A stretch of DNA of 64,000 nt from Sipunculus nudus. Taxonomy: Eukaryota; Annelida; Sipuncula; Golfingiida; Sipunculidae. The translations under genes and the position numbers were made by a program. This document shows positions 22,790 to 35,394 of the stretch, in pieces; position 1 is the first letter of the stretch, and every line of letters starts with the position of its first letter. Location: assembly GCA_026874595.1 (NCBI GenBank), contig CM049314.1, forward strand, positions 57,770,300 through 57,834,299, in the 5' to 3' direction. The notes beneath the pieces are model-generated. The model worked only from the letters and a program-made list of their open reading frames with translations, did not search any database and was not told the origin of the DNA.

Positions 22790-24320
22790 TGAAAATTCTA
22801 GAAGAAGATATCTTTGTATCATATAAGTGAAACACATGACAAAGCTTAGCGTTAAAATATGTGTCGTTTAGCTCCTATCAGCTCATTACAAAAATATGCA
22901 CCAGACAGAGCAGTGGATTTTCCATGGGTGCAGCTAGTATATATTAACTTGATGACGCTAAACTGAGTATTTTCAAATGATGACATTGTTCGTGTCGTAG
23001 TTGAAATAAAGGTAGATACATTACTAACTCCATTGTATGTGTTCTTCACTCTGCGGAGAACACTCTTGTTATACTGTCTTTTTGTTATACTGCATCCGTC
23101 TGTGGGAAATATGTGTTATTGCAAAGCCCTGACATGGGGTCCACTTTACTGCGTGACTCAGTGCAAGAAGAAGTAAATTAGTTTGAGTGGTCTGTTTTGG
23201 AGTGCGTGAACAAGGTGCCTTTGATATGATACTAGTTTACAGGTACTCACAACAGGGATGCACCGGTCGATGGGGGTTCAATTACATCTAAATACCTTTT
23301 TCGTTTATGGATTCACTTTCTACATTGCTCTTAACAAGGTGGCATGTATCAAAATTATTTGTAGTTGGTTTCTTGGTAATATATGGCTCTATGCACGAAA
23401 AACTAAAGCATGTATTGCTAAAGTATCTAAAGAACTTTGAGAATTGAAGGGGTCCACTGATGTTTATTATTTTTTTAACAAAACTCTTGGCAGGGTCCAC
23501 TGTTTCCTCCAAAAGTGGTCGAGCCTTCTGGAGGGCTTTAGTTAATTTTTTAACCCTGTTCAGATGGCATACCCTTGCAATTTTTTTTATGATTACAAGT
23601 CATAGACATAGTCAAAAGATTTAACCAAAGCTTTATTTAAGATTACGTTAATTTTGCTCGTTTACCATATTCTTCTCCACACATTATTTGTTTGTACATT
23701 TCTGGTTTCGAAGAAAAGTAAATTTGCAATATCGGATTTGTGGTACACTACTCTAAGATTTAAAAAAGAAAAGCCTGCTGGAAAATGTTGCAATTTTTAT
23801 GTAAAAGACTATTCGTTAAATACATGATTAATCAAACACGTATATATTATGGGATATATGAGTAAACTAGCGGTCACTTCAATCATATCAAAAGAACATC
23901 CAAGGGAAAAATACTTATCATACTCTACTTATGAATAAAGTGGCCCGCCAGAGCATCGCATAAAATATTGGGCTTTTTCTCAATCTGTTGTCAACACGTT
24001 TAACAAAGTGAATACGGGCACCAACATGAAAACTCACGTTTTTCTTATGAGAACCTAACTTTCGTTAAATGCGGTATTCTGTCATGAAATTTTCAACTGG
24101 AATTAATAAAGGATATGTATGAATTGTTTGGTGAAACACATTGATTTCTGGATTAAATGAAAATGACTCTGTGTCATCTGCATCTAAATGATGTAAATAT
24201 GGCTATTTAAATCAATTATCCGCTCTTGGTCCCTCCATCTATACAATAATATCTTTACACTGAATAAACGAGATTATCACCATAAACGCTGTAACACAAT
24301 AAAGATCCTCTAAACATTTA
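22790..24320 (+). other. Upstream flank of the receptor family (paralogous non-coding DNA)
   Basis: Parts of this stretch match the flank upstream of the pseudogene at 34195. The phrase near 22815-22935 (GTGAAACACATGACA, CCTATCAGCTCATTACAAAAATAT) recurs near 32400-32520 and 44535-44660. The phrase near 23965-24130 (GGGCTTTTTCTC..ATCTGTT) recurs near 33970-34130. It shows that large blocks, not just coding exons, were duplicated during growth of the cluster. Confidence 0.7.
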
Positions 24321-24403
24321 TTAAAGGTATGGTTATTAAACAATGTTATCACACCATGGGTTAAGGTCATCCCACTACATATTTACTGACAATATCATGC
24401 AAG

Positions 24404-24437
24404 TATATACGGTCTGCGTGGCGTAAAAACAGTCAGT
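24404..24437 (+). promoter_or_regulatory. TATA-initiator core promoter of the first receptor pseudogene
   Basis: TATATAC at 24404 is followed 29 bases later by TCAGT at 24433. The surrounding 150 bases (GGTTAAGGTCATCCCAC upstream, ATTACCATTGTTTG downstream) are shared with the promoters at 27991 and 61469. Confidence 0.65.
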
Positions 24438-24614
24438 AATTACATCATCAGCAGAATCATTTACTTTCTATGTGACTGTCATTACCATTGTTTGTGTGTG
24501 TCATCGAACAACAGAAAAGCTCTGTAGAAAAATAGAAATGGTCTCCAGGTGAACGGAATATCTATATAAACACGGAAACCTTGATTGTTGAAAAGGAAAC
24601 TTAGATTGATACTT

Positions 24615-25250
24615 ACCATTAAGAAAAAAAAGAGATTATTGAATTTCATCGTTGTACAGGTGTCTTTGGCCTTAGAACCGAGGTCGTTTTGTCACAGAAA
24701 TGACATTTCTCATGGCCCTTCTAGAAACAGATCACAAGAGATTCCAATTCGTACCGTAATGATACACCAATGAGTAATGAACATTACACATCACAACCTT
24801 TCCTCCCAAGGCTTGTGCAAATGGAACTTTTCTTTGGAAATTAAACATTTAGACCTGACCGTCACTTACATCAGGGACGATGAAACAAACTTTCAATGTT
24901 CTAAGAGCTTAATGTAGCCCCTGATTGGTCACAGATATATTTGAGAAATCAAGGATAATTCACATCGTGGATTAAAACATTTACCTGGGCTGAATGCAGA
25001 GCACTATTGCATGGAGAAAATAATATTTTCTTATTGTCGTGGCCTGCATGCCTTGAGATATCTGATACTGCGGATCAACCGGATCAGTGAGTGTTTAACC
25101 CAAGGCATTACATTCTTCTATATTTAGCCTTGAGTTATAACCGCCTGGTCCTTCCTTTGGATCTGGAGTCGTTTCCGAGACATCTTTTTCTTCTTCATAA
25201 TCCCCTCCTCTGTGGCTGTAGAGTCCGAGCTTTTCAGTAAACTACAGCCT
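24615..25250 (+). pseudogene. LRR-Ig receptor pseudogene 1 (signal peptide, LRR and LRRCT start only)
   Basis: It is collinear with the intact gene at 28161 through the secretion signal region, the leucine-rich repeats and the first LRRCT cysteines (CTCTGTGGCTGTAGAGTCCG near 25208). The start codon is lost, there are in-frame stops such as ATTTAG near 25122, and small deletions remove part of the repeat around GGATGGACCAG. After about 25250 homology breaks off; the Ig, membrane and tail region is replaced by about 1 kb of unrelated sequence. A scrap of the 3' end reappears at 26285. Its promoter, by contrast, is well preserved. Confidence 0.85.
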
Positions 25251-26284
25251 AGCATCACAGGACGAAAGACTAAATCTGCTCTCCGTTTTTCGGAATGTGT
25301 TGAAAAATGAAATAAATCAGACTAACTTTATACTCGAAATCAAATCATATATTTATACATTGTCAGAAAATGAAAAAAAAAATATTATTTATCTATTCCG
25401 ATAAAGAATTAAAATTAGCACTGACGCATTAATATCCAGACATATCAGTAATTATATTAGATGTTCACGCCTGACAGCTGTAGTTTCAGGCACAGTGCAA
25501 AATATTACAACCTGTACCGGTTTTCGGTGGTATTTTTTTCATAATGAAAAACGCATATGCCTTTTTTTCCACTCAGCATGCTTAAACATGCATCTATTCA
25601 AAATGGATCCGGGGGCACTGTTTGGTACGGTAACTTTGACGTCACAGAACTATAAATATACCCGCCGTGCAAAATTCAAAAGCAGGGTACCTGACGAAGC
25701 CCGTCTCGATAAACGGTCATTTTCTAATTTATAAGCTTTTTTGCCAAAAATATTTTCATATGGATGTTGCACAATTGTAAAAAAGCCATCTCTCATCAAT
25801 ACGTGCGAATTACCAGATATCTAAAAATATCGTTTCAGTTCACTTTTTAAGAGGCGTCCAAATGTAAATCGAACATCCCGGGTAAGAAGTAACCCGTTTA
25901 TGCTCAGATGGGCGTTTTGGGTACCATGCAATTTATGTTGTACAAGGGTATGAATATTTAGGATTCCATACCTCATTTTAGTATGGTACATTCATAATTT
26001 ACGCGTAAGTTCTTAGTAAATGATAACTGGATAATGTCAGTATATTCGTATGCAGGGTTGGGTCTTAAAGAAAAAAATTGACCTTAGGTCTTGACCTTAG
26101 TTTATTTAATCATTGCCTATTTTATGTGCATTTTATTCGAACAGAAATTAAGGATTATTCTTTCGAAAAAACAGGTCAGTAAATTAATGATTCTCAGAGT
26201 TATGTACTTATCATGTGACTATTGGTCCGTTCACGCATAAACACAGAGTAACCAGTGATAGTATGACAATGGATGTCCTCGAGA
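25251..26284. other. Insertion or replacement inside receptor pseudogene 1
   Basis: About 1 kb here has no counterpart in the intact receptor genes, which lack any sequence between the matching flanks. It contains a full CRE palindrome TGACGTCA (25637-25644), a TATAAATATA box (25651-25660), and the phrase CTGACGAAGCCCG with GATAAACGGTC (25691-25719) that is weakly hammerhead-like. An internal promoter plus such a motif would suit a mobile element, but no terminal repeats or protein are visible. Confidence 0.45.
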
Positions 26285-27500
26285 GCACCTCATTATTTTC
26301 TGGCTTTAATCGAACCTGAAACCGCGGGACCGAATCGATGCAATAAGGGCAATCTATTTTGATTTATGTACCATTAACACGTTCAGAGAACAGTGCTTAA
26401 ATGAGGAATCTATCCACCTTTTGTAGATTTATCTATGCTCTCTTGTTTAAGCAAAATCTACCGTCATATATAGTCAAAATTATCCCGACAATAAATACAC
26501 AAGCACATTAGACACTATTATAATAATAGATACTGATGATCTGTTGCAGAAACCAAGTTGTACTATGGCGACCTGGCTTCCTGCTATATAAAAATATTTA
26601 AAAAAAATCTCATTAGTATTGTTTCTGTAAGACATTCCCTTTATGGCATTCAATTTGAAAGCAGATACGAAAGCAGCTGATCATGCCACATTTGTATCCA
26701 AGATTAAAAAAAAAATCCAACAATCTTGTTAGTGTAGAAAATAAATCAGTACTTGTTTGGGTATAAAGCTATGTGTGCTTTTACTAATTAAATGTATGGC
26801 ACTTATATATACAAATATATAAGAATATGTAAAAGGGTAATGCCCGAATGTACAATATCGTGAACATATTTAGTCAAGTTACCGAAAAAACCGACATAGT
26901 AAGCTTGCACTTTAGAATGAGGCAATACACCTTCATTTTAATTACTCACGTAAAACCATCTTTAAATTCACAGTTTTCATAAAGTCTCGTTAAGAATGGC
27001 GATATCCCGGTAATTTGGTCACTGTTACAGACTAAAAAGGGAATCCTATGTTTTGATATGTTCGAAAAAGGACTGTATTTGATAGCATATGCTTGATGTA
27101 GGCCTGAGCACTTGTAAAAGTGATTTATTTCCAGGCATATTGCTATAGTCCTAGAGTCCTAGATGTTTGATATATAAACAAGGTGAATGTGCCGACCTAA
27201 TGGGATTACAATGTCCTATGGAACAGTTTATACCCTGTTGGTGATCGCTACACTGAAGATCCATTTAAACATGTATCTGCCTATTTTACTTTTGTTACAC
27301 CTAAACGAATTGTGTTCGTAACGTCACAGAACATGACTAGTCTAATATGTAACTGTTTTGAGGATATAAAATTAATGTATTTTTTTATAACGCAAGTGAA
27401 CGTTTGACTGATCCATATTGATAAAATATTGAAACACACAGAAATAAATGAATCAGGTCACGGACGAAGTAACTCGAATATACAAAAGCTGGCCAACATT
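26285..27500 (+). other. 3' scrap and downstream flank of receptor pseudogene 1
   Basis: TTTTCTGGCTTTAAT...ACCTGAAAC at about 26293-26325 equals the last codons and stop region of the short-tailed gene at 29436-29466. Further matches to that gene's 3' flank include an AATAAA with CGACAATAAATACAC near 26487 and the GTGCCGACC...CCTATGGAACAG block near 27187-27240, matched near 30350-30400 and 58630-58680. Confidence 0.7.
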
Positions 27501-27990
27501 AAGCACTAAACAAGTCAAATTTAGACACAGCCTCATTGTATGAACATTCTAACACAACCTGAATTCAAAATTAGAGACCCATTAGAAATAAAGATGTTTT
27601 CTGACTTCAAGGTTAACATTCAATATCAGACCGTTTTGACATAATTCTTGTTTTTTTTGCGGTCAATTGATCAAATCAGAAGATAATCCAAGAAAACACT
27701 AATTCAAACAGTCTTGTGATATTCAACTGGATTTATAATGGATATACATGAATCGTTTGCAGAAACCCAGTGGTTTTTAAATTCGATGAAAAGGGCTCTA
27801 TATAATCTGCATCTGACTGATGTAAAAGTGATTATTCAAAGCCATTATCTGCTGATGGTCTCGTTGTTTGTACAATATTATTAAACTTAGTGAAGGCGGT
27901 TATAATAAAGTATGGTTAACAATCAACATCTGTCACACCATGGTTTAGGTCATCCCACGGAAGACTTAATGTGCGACGATTTCATGCAAA

Positions 27991-28024
27991 TATACACGGT
28001 CCGAAAGACGTAAAACCAGTCAGT
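27991..28024 (+). promoter_or_regulatory. TATA-initiator core promoter of the short-tailed receptor gene
   Basis: TATACACGG at 27991 lies 29 bases upstream of TCAGT at 28020. With transcription starting there, the 5' untranslated region is about 140 bases to the ATG at 28161. The flanking CACACCATGG-TTAGGTCATCCCAC (near 27934) and ATTACCATTGTTTGCG (28069) are shared with the other family members. Confidence 0.7.
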
Positions 28025-28160
28025 AAATACAGGATCATCAAATCTATTTACTTAACATATGACTATCATTACCATTGTTTGCGTGTCATTTAGCAATGAA
28101 AATATAGGCAGGAAAATCCTTGATTGTTGACGGAAACTTGGATTGATAGTCACGCTTAGG

Positions 28161-29462
28161 ATGAAAATGATTTTTCTGAATTTAATCTTTGTACATGTGG
28201 CTTTGGCCTTAAAACCGAGGTCGCTGTGTCAAGGAAATGACATATCTCTTGACTCTTCTGAAAGCAGATCAAAAGCGATACCGATTCGTACCGTAACGAT
28301 AAACCAACGAGTAATGAACATTTCACATTACTACCTTTCCGCGCACGGCCTGTGCAAATGGAACTTTTCTTTGAAGCTTGAACATTTGGACCTGACCAAC
28401 ACCAACATCAGTGACGATGAAGCAAACTTTCAATGTTTGAAAGGCTTGAAGTGGCTCCTAATTGGTCACAAGGATATTTCCGAAATCAAGGAGAATTCAC
28501 TTCGTGGACTAAAACATTTACTCGGGCTGAATGCAGAGCACAATTGCTTGGAGACAATTAACTTTTTTCATTTTCGTGACCTGCACGCCCTGAGATATCT
28601 GATTCTGCGAAACAACCGAATCAGTGAGTGCGTTACCTCAGGTAATGCTGGGTGGATGGACCAGCTTCTATATTTAGATTTGAGTTATAACCGCCTTGTC
28701 CTACCTTTGGATTTGGAGTCGTTTCCGAGACATCTTTCTCTTCTTCATAATCCTCTATTCTGTGGGTGTAGAGTCCGATCTTTTGGGAAAACATTAGGTA
28801 GGCATGTATCAGCCGCCTGCCAAAGTCCACCAGTCATGACTTATATCAAAACAGATACGTGTTATTATGAGTATAAAAATACATTAAGAGCCCAAATACC
28901 AGAAAGGTGTGATCCACCAGAAAATAAAACGTTAGAAGAATTACAAAACCGTTATAACTCTCTACCTGATTGCACAATGCCACACGTTTATTTAGAAAAG
29001 ATAGACGACGGGAAACGTGTGACATGTATCGCTATTGGTGGACCGGGGATTGAGATAAACATGACGACACCAGAAAAGGAATCAATTCTTCATTATCCTT
29101 CCTCTTTAGAACAGATGTTTTCAATTATCAATATACCAGGGCACCATGAAGGTGAGTACATCTGTTCTGCGCGGAACCAGTTCAACAAAGAAAGGGTGAT
29201 CAGAAGGTCAACACAAGGGATTGATCCTTTGAGCTCATTTGTCTCCCAGTTTAAAGAGAAAGTTTGTTCAAAGGAACCAAAATGCACTTGTCTACTTTTT
29301 TGGCCTTGGCATCTTATTTTGCCCATTGCATCTTCAAGCATTATTTTGAATGTAATTATGTTAGGCCTTTGCTGTCCATCTCGTATAAAAAAGAAAACCA
29401 CAAATCTTGATGTCCTTGTCTATGTGCGCACCCCAGAATTTTCTGGCTTTAATGCTACCTGA
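28161..29462 (+). CDS. LRR-Ig transmembrane receptor, short-tailed member
   Basis: The 433-residue protein is coded without introns. I use the ATG at 28161; the open frame begins 18 bases earlier at a TTG. Residues 1-17 form a signal peptide. Leucine-rich repeats cover about 50-195 (for example LKWLLIGHKDISEIKENSLRG and LLYLDLSYNRLVLP), capped by an LRRCT with C201, C203, C220 and C234. A conserved linker (RAQIPERCDPPE, LQNRYNSLPDC) leads to an Ig-like domain with C289 and C335 in the EGEYIC context. A hydrophobic helix at about 377-403 is followed by a short basic tail ending EFSGFNAT. It should be a surface receptor or adhesion molecule; ligand unknown. Compared with the gene at 61676 it is similar up to about FKEKVC and then entirely different, so the membrane anchor and tail were exchanged or replaced. 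Confidence 0.9.
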   Translation: MKMIFLNLIFVHVALALKPRSLCQGNDISLDSSESRSKAIPIRTVTINQRVMNISHYYLSAHGLCKWNFSLKLEHLDLTNTNISDDEANFQCLKGLKWLLIGHKDISEIKENSLRGLKHLLGLNAEHNCLETINFFHFRDLHALRYLILRNNRISECVTSGNAGWMDQLLYLDLSYNRLVLPLDLESFPRHLSLLHNPLFCGCRVRSFGKTLGRHVSAACQSPPVMTYIKTDTCYYEYKNTLRAQIPERCDPPENKTLEELQNRYNSLPDCTMPHVYLEKIDDGKRVTCIAIGGPGIEINMTTPEKESILHYPSSLEQMFSIINIPGHHEGEYICSARNQFNKERVIRRSTQGIDPLSSFVSQFKEKVCSKEPKCTCLLFWPWHLILPIASSSIILNVIMLGLCCPSRIKKKTTNLDVLVYVRTPEFSGFNAT

Positions 29463-30803
29463 AACAACGGGACCTTCAATGCAATGGATACAAAATATGT
29501 TGACTGGTATATTAAAAGCAGTGTTTTAAACAGACCCAAAGATCCGTTATGAAATGAGGTGACTATTTGCTGTAGTATATAAGCAAGACTCTCTGGTGTC
29601 AATGATGTGACTGATGTTTGTTGGGATTATTTCATCAATACTCACATATACACAGTTGATGATTTGATTAGACTAATGTTGTTTGGCTAACAGATAAATG
29701 CACGGAGTACTTAAAATTTGACGTACCTTTTGTAGAATCGTTTAAGCCAAATCAACGGTCATAAAAAGTCCAAATTATCCCAACAATAAATTCATATAAA
29801 TTACCATATTGCGGCTACTTCATATGCCCTGCCATGCTGTGGAGGAAATATGTAAGCGTTTAGTATGAAGAATAAAATGAAAGTAATGAATCTCTGAACC
29901 ACTATCAGATAAGCTAAAGGGGTTGTTTTGTAGAAAGATAGTCAAAATGGGTGTATTGTTCTGATTTGTCATGACACAAAAAAGATCCATATATCAAAAA
30001 TATGAAGCAATGGTTGCTTTCATCCGCAAAGGGACATATTAATTCCAGGTACAAGTATTACACTATGTTTCTTCTGTTCGTTTCTGTCAGTTAAATGTAA
30101 ACATAATATGTTAACATCTTTCGTGACACAAAATTAAAATGCAAAATTGAATTTCTGTCAGTTGTTATATATGTTGTCACAGGTTCTTGTTCATCATAGT
30201 GTCTATATGAAAATGTCACGGGATGGTCGTATTATGCTTTACTGATATTTTATATCTTTAGAAATTTGTTTCGAAGAATAAAATGCTGCCACAGCGATAA
30301 GTGTTCTGATAGGAATTTGAATTTGTGTAATGGACTCTGATTCTGAAAATATGCCGACCCATTGAAATGTCGTATTCAATGGAAAGAGTTTTTGCCATTT
30401 TGTTTAACGCTATACTGAGAATCCATTAAAACATGCGCCTGTCTATATCAATATAATTAATACGGAGTTGGGTTTTTTCTAGACCACGGTTTACCTACTT
30501 CCGTTCTGATTTGACTCTCCAAATTCGGCAGACGTATTGGTGGAGCGCTCTTCTTGGACAAGTTTGTTTTATTTTGCGGTATTAAGCCCTATTTAGCTGA
30601 ATAATTAATAATATTAATATTTCCCCCTTAGGTGGCCCTATTTCTTTTGTGCTGCAAGGTCCTCCACGCCTGTGACGCTTTTTCAGGAGGCGCCTGGGGG
30701 ATTTTCACTGGCCTGTTCAGACCGTGGCCAGAGCGCATGTCCAGCCCAAAGAGCATTTCCGTGCAATACGCTGTCACGCGAGTCTACTATAATCCCCATT
30801 GAT
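29463..30803. other. 3' flank of the short-tailed receptor gene
   Basis: A candidate poly(A) signal AATAAA lies at 29785-29790 and is conserved in the flank of pseudogene 1. No further gene is recognised. The stretch about 30640-30790 is GC-richer than its surroundings and ends at the left edge of the 12 kb duplicated unit. Confidence 0.6.
29785..29790 (+). terminator. Candidate poly(A) signal, short-tailed receptor
   Basis: AATAAA in the context CAACAATAAATTCA lies about 325 bases after the stop; the same context (GACAATAAATACA) is kept near 26487 behind pseudogene 1. Confidence 0.5.
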
Positions 30804-33800
30804 CCCCCATATCCATTGTAACGCCTCTAAAGAAAATTTTCTCTCTCAAAAGGAATGAAAAGGTTTGTAATTCAATGACCACATGACTTCGCTTCCAATG
30901 GGAGGGCTCTTCAGTTTGGTCAACACTGGGCACTGAGACCAGTGATGTGAACACCGTTTGACAATATTTTATGGGTTAGAGGTATGTTGATTTTTATACA
31001 TTCGAAAATATCTTTCCATGATAACCATGGTTTTAAAAGTTAGGCCAAGTTATGTGTTTTATGAATTTTTTTTTCAAAAATAAGCCCCACAACTTAATTA
31101 TCATTAGAGTTGTGTGTGTGTGTGTGGGGGGGGGGGGGTTCATATATATTTGTTAAGATCCGTGGTATGTAGGGACGGTGAAGCATAAAAAACACCAGTC
31201 CATCCTTAAATTGATAACAAACTATAATCTGTAGTCAGGGCGTACAGACCTCCACCAGAATCCCACATGAATTGTTTAATAGGGAGCACTTTTCCGTTGG
31301 GTGGACACAAAGAGCTGAGTCCTTTTACACGATCGCCGTTTTATAGGGGTTACAGGTTTGTTGATTAAATAAATTTCAGAAGTATTTTACATAATAACCA
31401 TGGTTTTTGTAGTTCGGCAGATTTATGTGTTGTTTGAAAATATTTTTTAAAAGGAAGCCCAGGGGGGTGGGGATTGCACACACTTCAGAGGGTCCTCAAT
31501 CTCTAGGGGACTTTGAAACCCCCGCCAGAATCTACTAATCAGTCGTTAGTTCATACGTGCACGTTTCATGTAAAAACATTGTCATGGTTCAGGAACACGG
31601 GTTCACCTGGCGAGTGGCATAACAACTGCATACGAATGGGCTGCTTCTACTTAGGGACAAAGGAATAGCCCCTTATAGTTATTCCTTTATGGATTTGTGA
31701 TTATAGCTCTTAAGAAAATATATATTATGGTGATCCCGATTACCTCTTTAAATGTTATCGATTACGGATGCAGTACCCCTCTACAAATTTCCAGCTAAAT
31801 CTGTATATTACATTTTGCGTTAATTTGCTGAAAGACAATGCAACGAACCAAGGCTGAAGTGGTTTCTTTGCTAAACGCTTTCATCAAAATATATATCAAC
31901 CTGCTTTCTTTTTTTATCTCGGACAGTTGTCAATTTTGCATCAGACCTGCTTATTCCATGACAATTTACAGTACTTAAACCAAAAATTTGTTGGAACATA
32001 TTTTTCTGGGTCTATCTTTTTCACATTGGCAGCTATACGTTTCGCGTACAAGATAATTTAACGACATATGCATGTGTATAAAAATAACGCATGTGTCTGT
32101 TAACATGCCTTAGACTATACCCTAAACTGATTACACTGAATAAACATCGTGTTTTACGATGTCGCCTGAGCTTCAACTAATACAAAGCATTTTTAATTTA
32201 ATTTCACGGTAGAGTGCTTCTTTATACAATCGTTATATCTATGATATTTCCCAAGCAAAAAAGCTGTCCGACCTATGTTGTTTATCAGGAAAACAATGTT
32301 TGTGTGATTTCTGGAATAGAATATATTTTCTTTCTATGTTGATATTTTTTTGGGCGCGTATTCCTGGAGAAATCAGCGGAAGTAATCTTTATATCATATA
32401 GGTGAAACACATGACAGAAGTTCCTGCAAACCCTTAGGATTAAAATATGCGTCGTTTAGTTCCTATCAGCTCATTACAAAAATATACATCAGATAGAGCC
32501 ATGGATTTTCCACGGGAGCAGCTAGTAACTGTTTATTACATTGAATTAAATTATGTTACTTGCGTCACAGAACATGATTCGTCTAATATGTAATTATTTC
32601 GGAGATCCATATTGTGTATTTAAAGTCAGACCAATGACGTAAGTGGCCTTTTTACTGCTGAATCATAAAATGTAGACACAGACATAGAACTAAATGAAGC
32701 CAGTCATTGACGATGTTACTGTTTTACTTGAATATACATAGCAGTGGCCTACATTAAGCATTAACAAAGGCACATATTGACGCAAAACACTTTTGTGAAA
32801 ACACTTTAAGGTAGCAGAAGTGGAATTCCAGATAAACCTGACTTCGTTTAAGGTTTCCCTTTACATTGAACAATCTGCTGCTTTGGGACCATTGATGTAT
32901 ACATTTTCTGAAAGCTAAAGAGATTCCCTACATTCTGGTAAATAGAATTGGGAGAAACATATTGGAATTCATAACCGTTTTCATTTAATTCTAGATAATA
33001 AAAAAACACAGTTTAGTCAAGCACGTCTAATGCAGATACAGAATATATTTTTGAATGAATCGAAAATTAAGATAAAAATCCCAAAACATTTTGTTTGTAA
33101 GTATAGTTACAAATCATGATTTTATCGCGTATTTAATCATTTCACTTTTTTACGTTTTCGTAAATAAAATCCTTTTAATTAAGTTTAGTCGTCAAAAAAG
33201 CTTTTAGTTGATATGTTAACAACTATATATGGCAAAATTGTACGTTACGGACAATTATTGTTGAGAAAAACGCACTAAAGATAAGGTGGTCAGGTAGAAA
33301 GATGTGCTGTGAAAATGGGCAAAAACTAATTTCGAAGAGATCATTCGATCTGCATAATTTTCTATGCACAAATACATTCTGACAAACAGACTGTTAAAAA
33401 TAATTTCACTTAATGCCAGACCATTGAAATCGTTTCGTGGTTGACATAAAGGTAGGTACATTACTGACTCTGTTGTATGTTTTTAACACTCTGCGACGTA
33501 CATTTTTGTTATATTACCTTTTTGGCAACTTTCTGTAGAAACTCTGTTTGCAAAACCCTGTCAAGGAGTCCACTTTACTGCGTGACTCACTGCAAGAAGG
33601 CGTGAATTACTTTGAGTGGTCTATTTTGCAGTGCGTGATTAGGGTGCCCTTGATTGATACCAGTTTACGGGTACTCCCAACAGGGATGCAACGGTTGATG
33701 TGGGTTCAGACTTAATCGGACTCTCCGGTTACACAATTTTGGAAAGTAAAGGCTGCTGGTATCCGCCCGTAATTGTTGCATTTTATTTTGTATGTAAAAG

Positions 33801-34194
33801 ACTTTATCAAATATATGTTTAATTACACATGTATATATCAAGGGAGATATGATAAAGGTAACTAGCGGTTAATTTAATCATATCAAAAGAAAATCCATGG
33901 ATTATCTTTCCATACTCTACTTATGTAAAAAGTGGCCCTCTAGAGCATTACGTAAAATCTGAAATATTGGGCTTTTTCTCGATCTGTTCTGAATACTTTA
34001 AACACAGTGGATACAAGCACCAAAATAAAACCTCAAGCATTTCTTAAGAAAACTTAACTTTTGTTAAATGATAAATACTCTCTTATAATTTCCAATTGAA
34101 TGTATAATGAATATGTATGAATCGTTTACTGACCATTTTTGTTTTCATAATGAATAATTTTGAAGGAAAGCCTTGATTGTTGAAAAGAAAAATT

Positions 34195-34675
34195 GGATTG
34201 ATACTGACGCTTTTAATAAAAATGTGGCTTTTAATTTCATCCTTGTGCAGGCGGCTTTGGCCATAGAACCAAGATCGCCTTGTCAAGGATATGACAATTC
34301 TCCCGGCTTTTCTGGACAGATGTAAATAGATAGCGATTCGTACCGTAATTAGACACCCTCGAGTAATAAACATTTCACATTACACGGCCTGTGTAAATGT
34401 AATAATTCTTCAAAGACAGAACATTTAGACCTGACCGACACAAACATCAATGAAGATGAAGTACACTTTGAATGTTTGAAAGGCTTAAACTGGCTCCTTA
34501 TTGTACACAACGATATTTGCGAAATCAAGGAGAATGCACTTCCATGGATTAAAACGTTTAAGTGCGCTGAATGCGGAGCACAATTGTTTGGAGTCGGTAC
34601 ACTTTTCACATTTTTGTGACCTGCACATCCTGAGATAACTGATTTTGCGGGAAAACCCGGCATTCATCCGGTAAT
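34195..34675 (+). pseudogene. LRR-Ig receptor pseudogene 2 (5' part only), left unit
   Basis: It matches the first third of the receptor genes: signal peptide region (CATCCTTGTGCAGGCGGC), the CTGTGTAAATG..CTTC segment, and the repeats (TTTAGACCTGACCGACAC, GGCTTAAACTGGCTCC, GAGAATGCACTTC). Stops (GGACAGATGTAA near 34324) and frameshifts disable it, and homology ends after the GATTTTGCGG..AA repeat near 34660, before the LRRCT. The TATA-initiator block found before the other members is missing here: the more distal flank (about 33970-34130) runs directly into the gene start, so the core promoter appears deleted. Confidence 0.8.
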
Positions 34676-35394
34676 TATGACATCAAGGGAACCTTATTAC
34701 CCACTTGAAGTTTACAAAGTTTTAGACACTCGAGAGTAAAAAAAATATAAATAAACGAAGACTCTCCCCATGTATTGTCATTGCTCAGTCATTCACCAAC
34801 CGATTCGGGAAAAAGCGCCCGTGTGGTCCACAGGTTTTTGGAAAGATTTCATGAAGGCCGCAAGGGTGTCATGGCTTTTCTGCGGGTTGCTTGGCGTTCT
34901 ATCCTTGATGTAGGGCGCTTTTAGCTAGGAGTAAAAATTTCTAGATACGTTGTTATAATTTTAGTACCTATATATCTATAGACAAGTTTATCGTTTATCC
35001 CACGGCGCGAACGAAAACGCGTTTAAATTTTAAATAACGTTAAACAGAGGCCTAACAGAGATAGTTTTCTTCCTACAATGGACCTCAAGCACAGAGACAT
35101 CCTTCTAATCTTATAGCCTTGACTTTCATTTATAACTAGATAAAGAACAAATGTTAATGGACCCACCTTGTGAAAGAAGTGGACAGAAAGGAAAGGGAAT
35201 TTATGTAAATCAACTAATAAAGATTTATACGATAATATACCGTAGAAAGCACCTAGCACGATACCTAATTATTTTACGATTTTTTTAAAAATTTTATACC
35301 GATGTATCTAAGTGGTTGGACTATAACTACAGTGCTTGGAAAGAATAGCCGTGTTTGGTAATTGAAAAGTAATTTTATCAGATTAAATGGTAAC

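Noticed and set aside
28633-28830. Minus-strand open frames inside receptor copies (also 34349-34663, 38830-39027, 50968-51165)
   Set aside because: They are reverse-strand shadows that recur because the receptor sequence recurs; they have no domain of their own.
30640-30790. A small nuclear RNA or other structured RNA gene in the GC-richer patch
   Set aside because: I could not match any known RNA signature or Sm site, and no clear stem set was visible.
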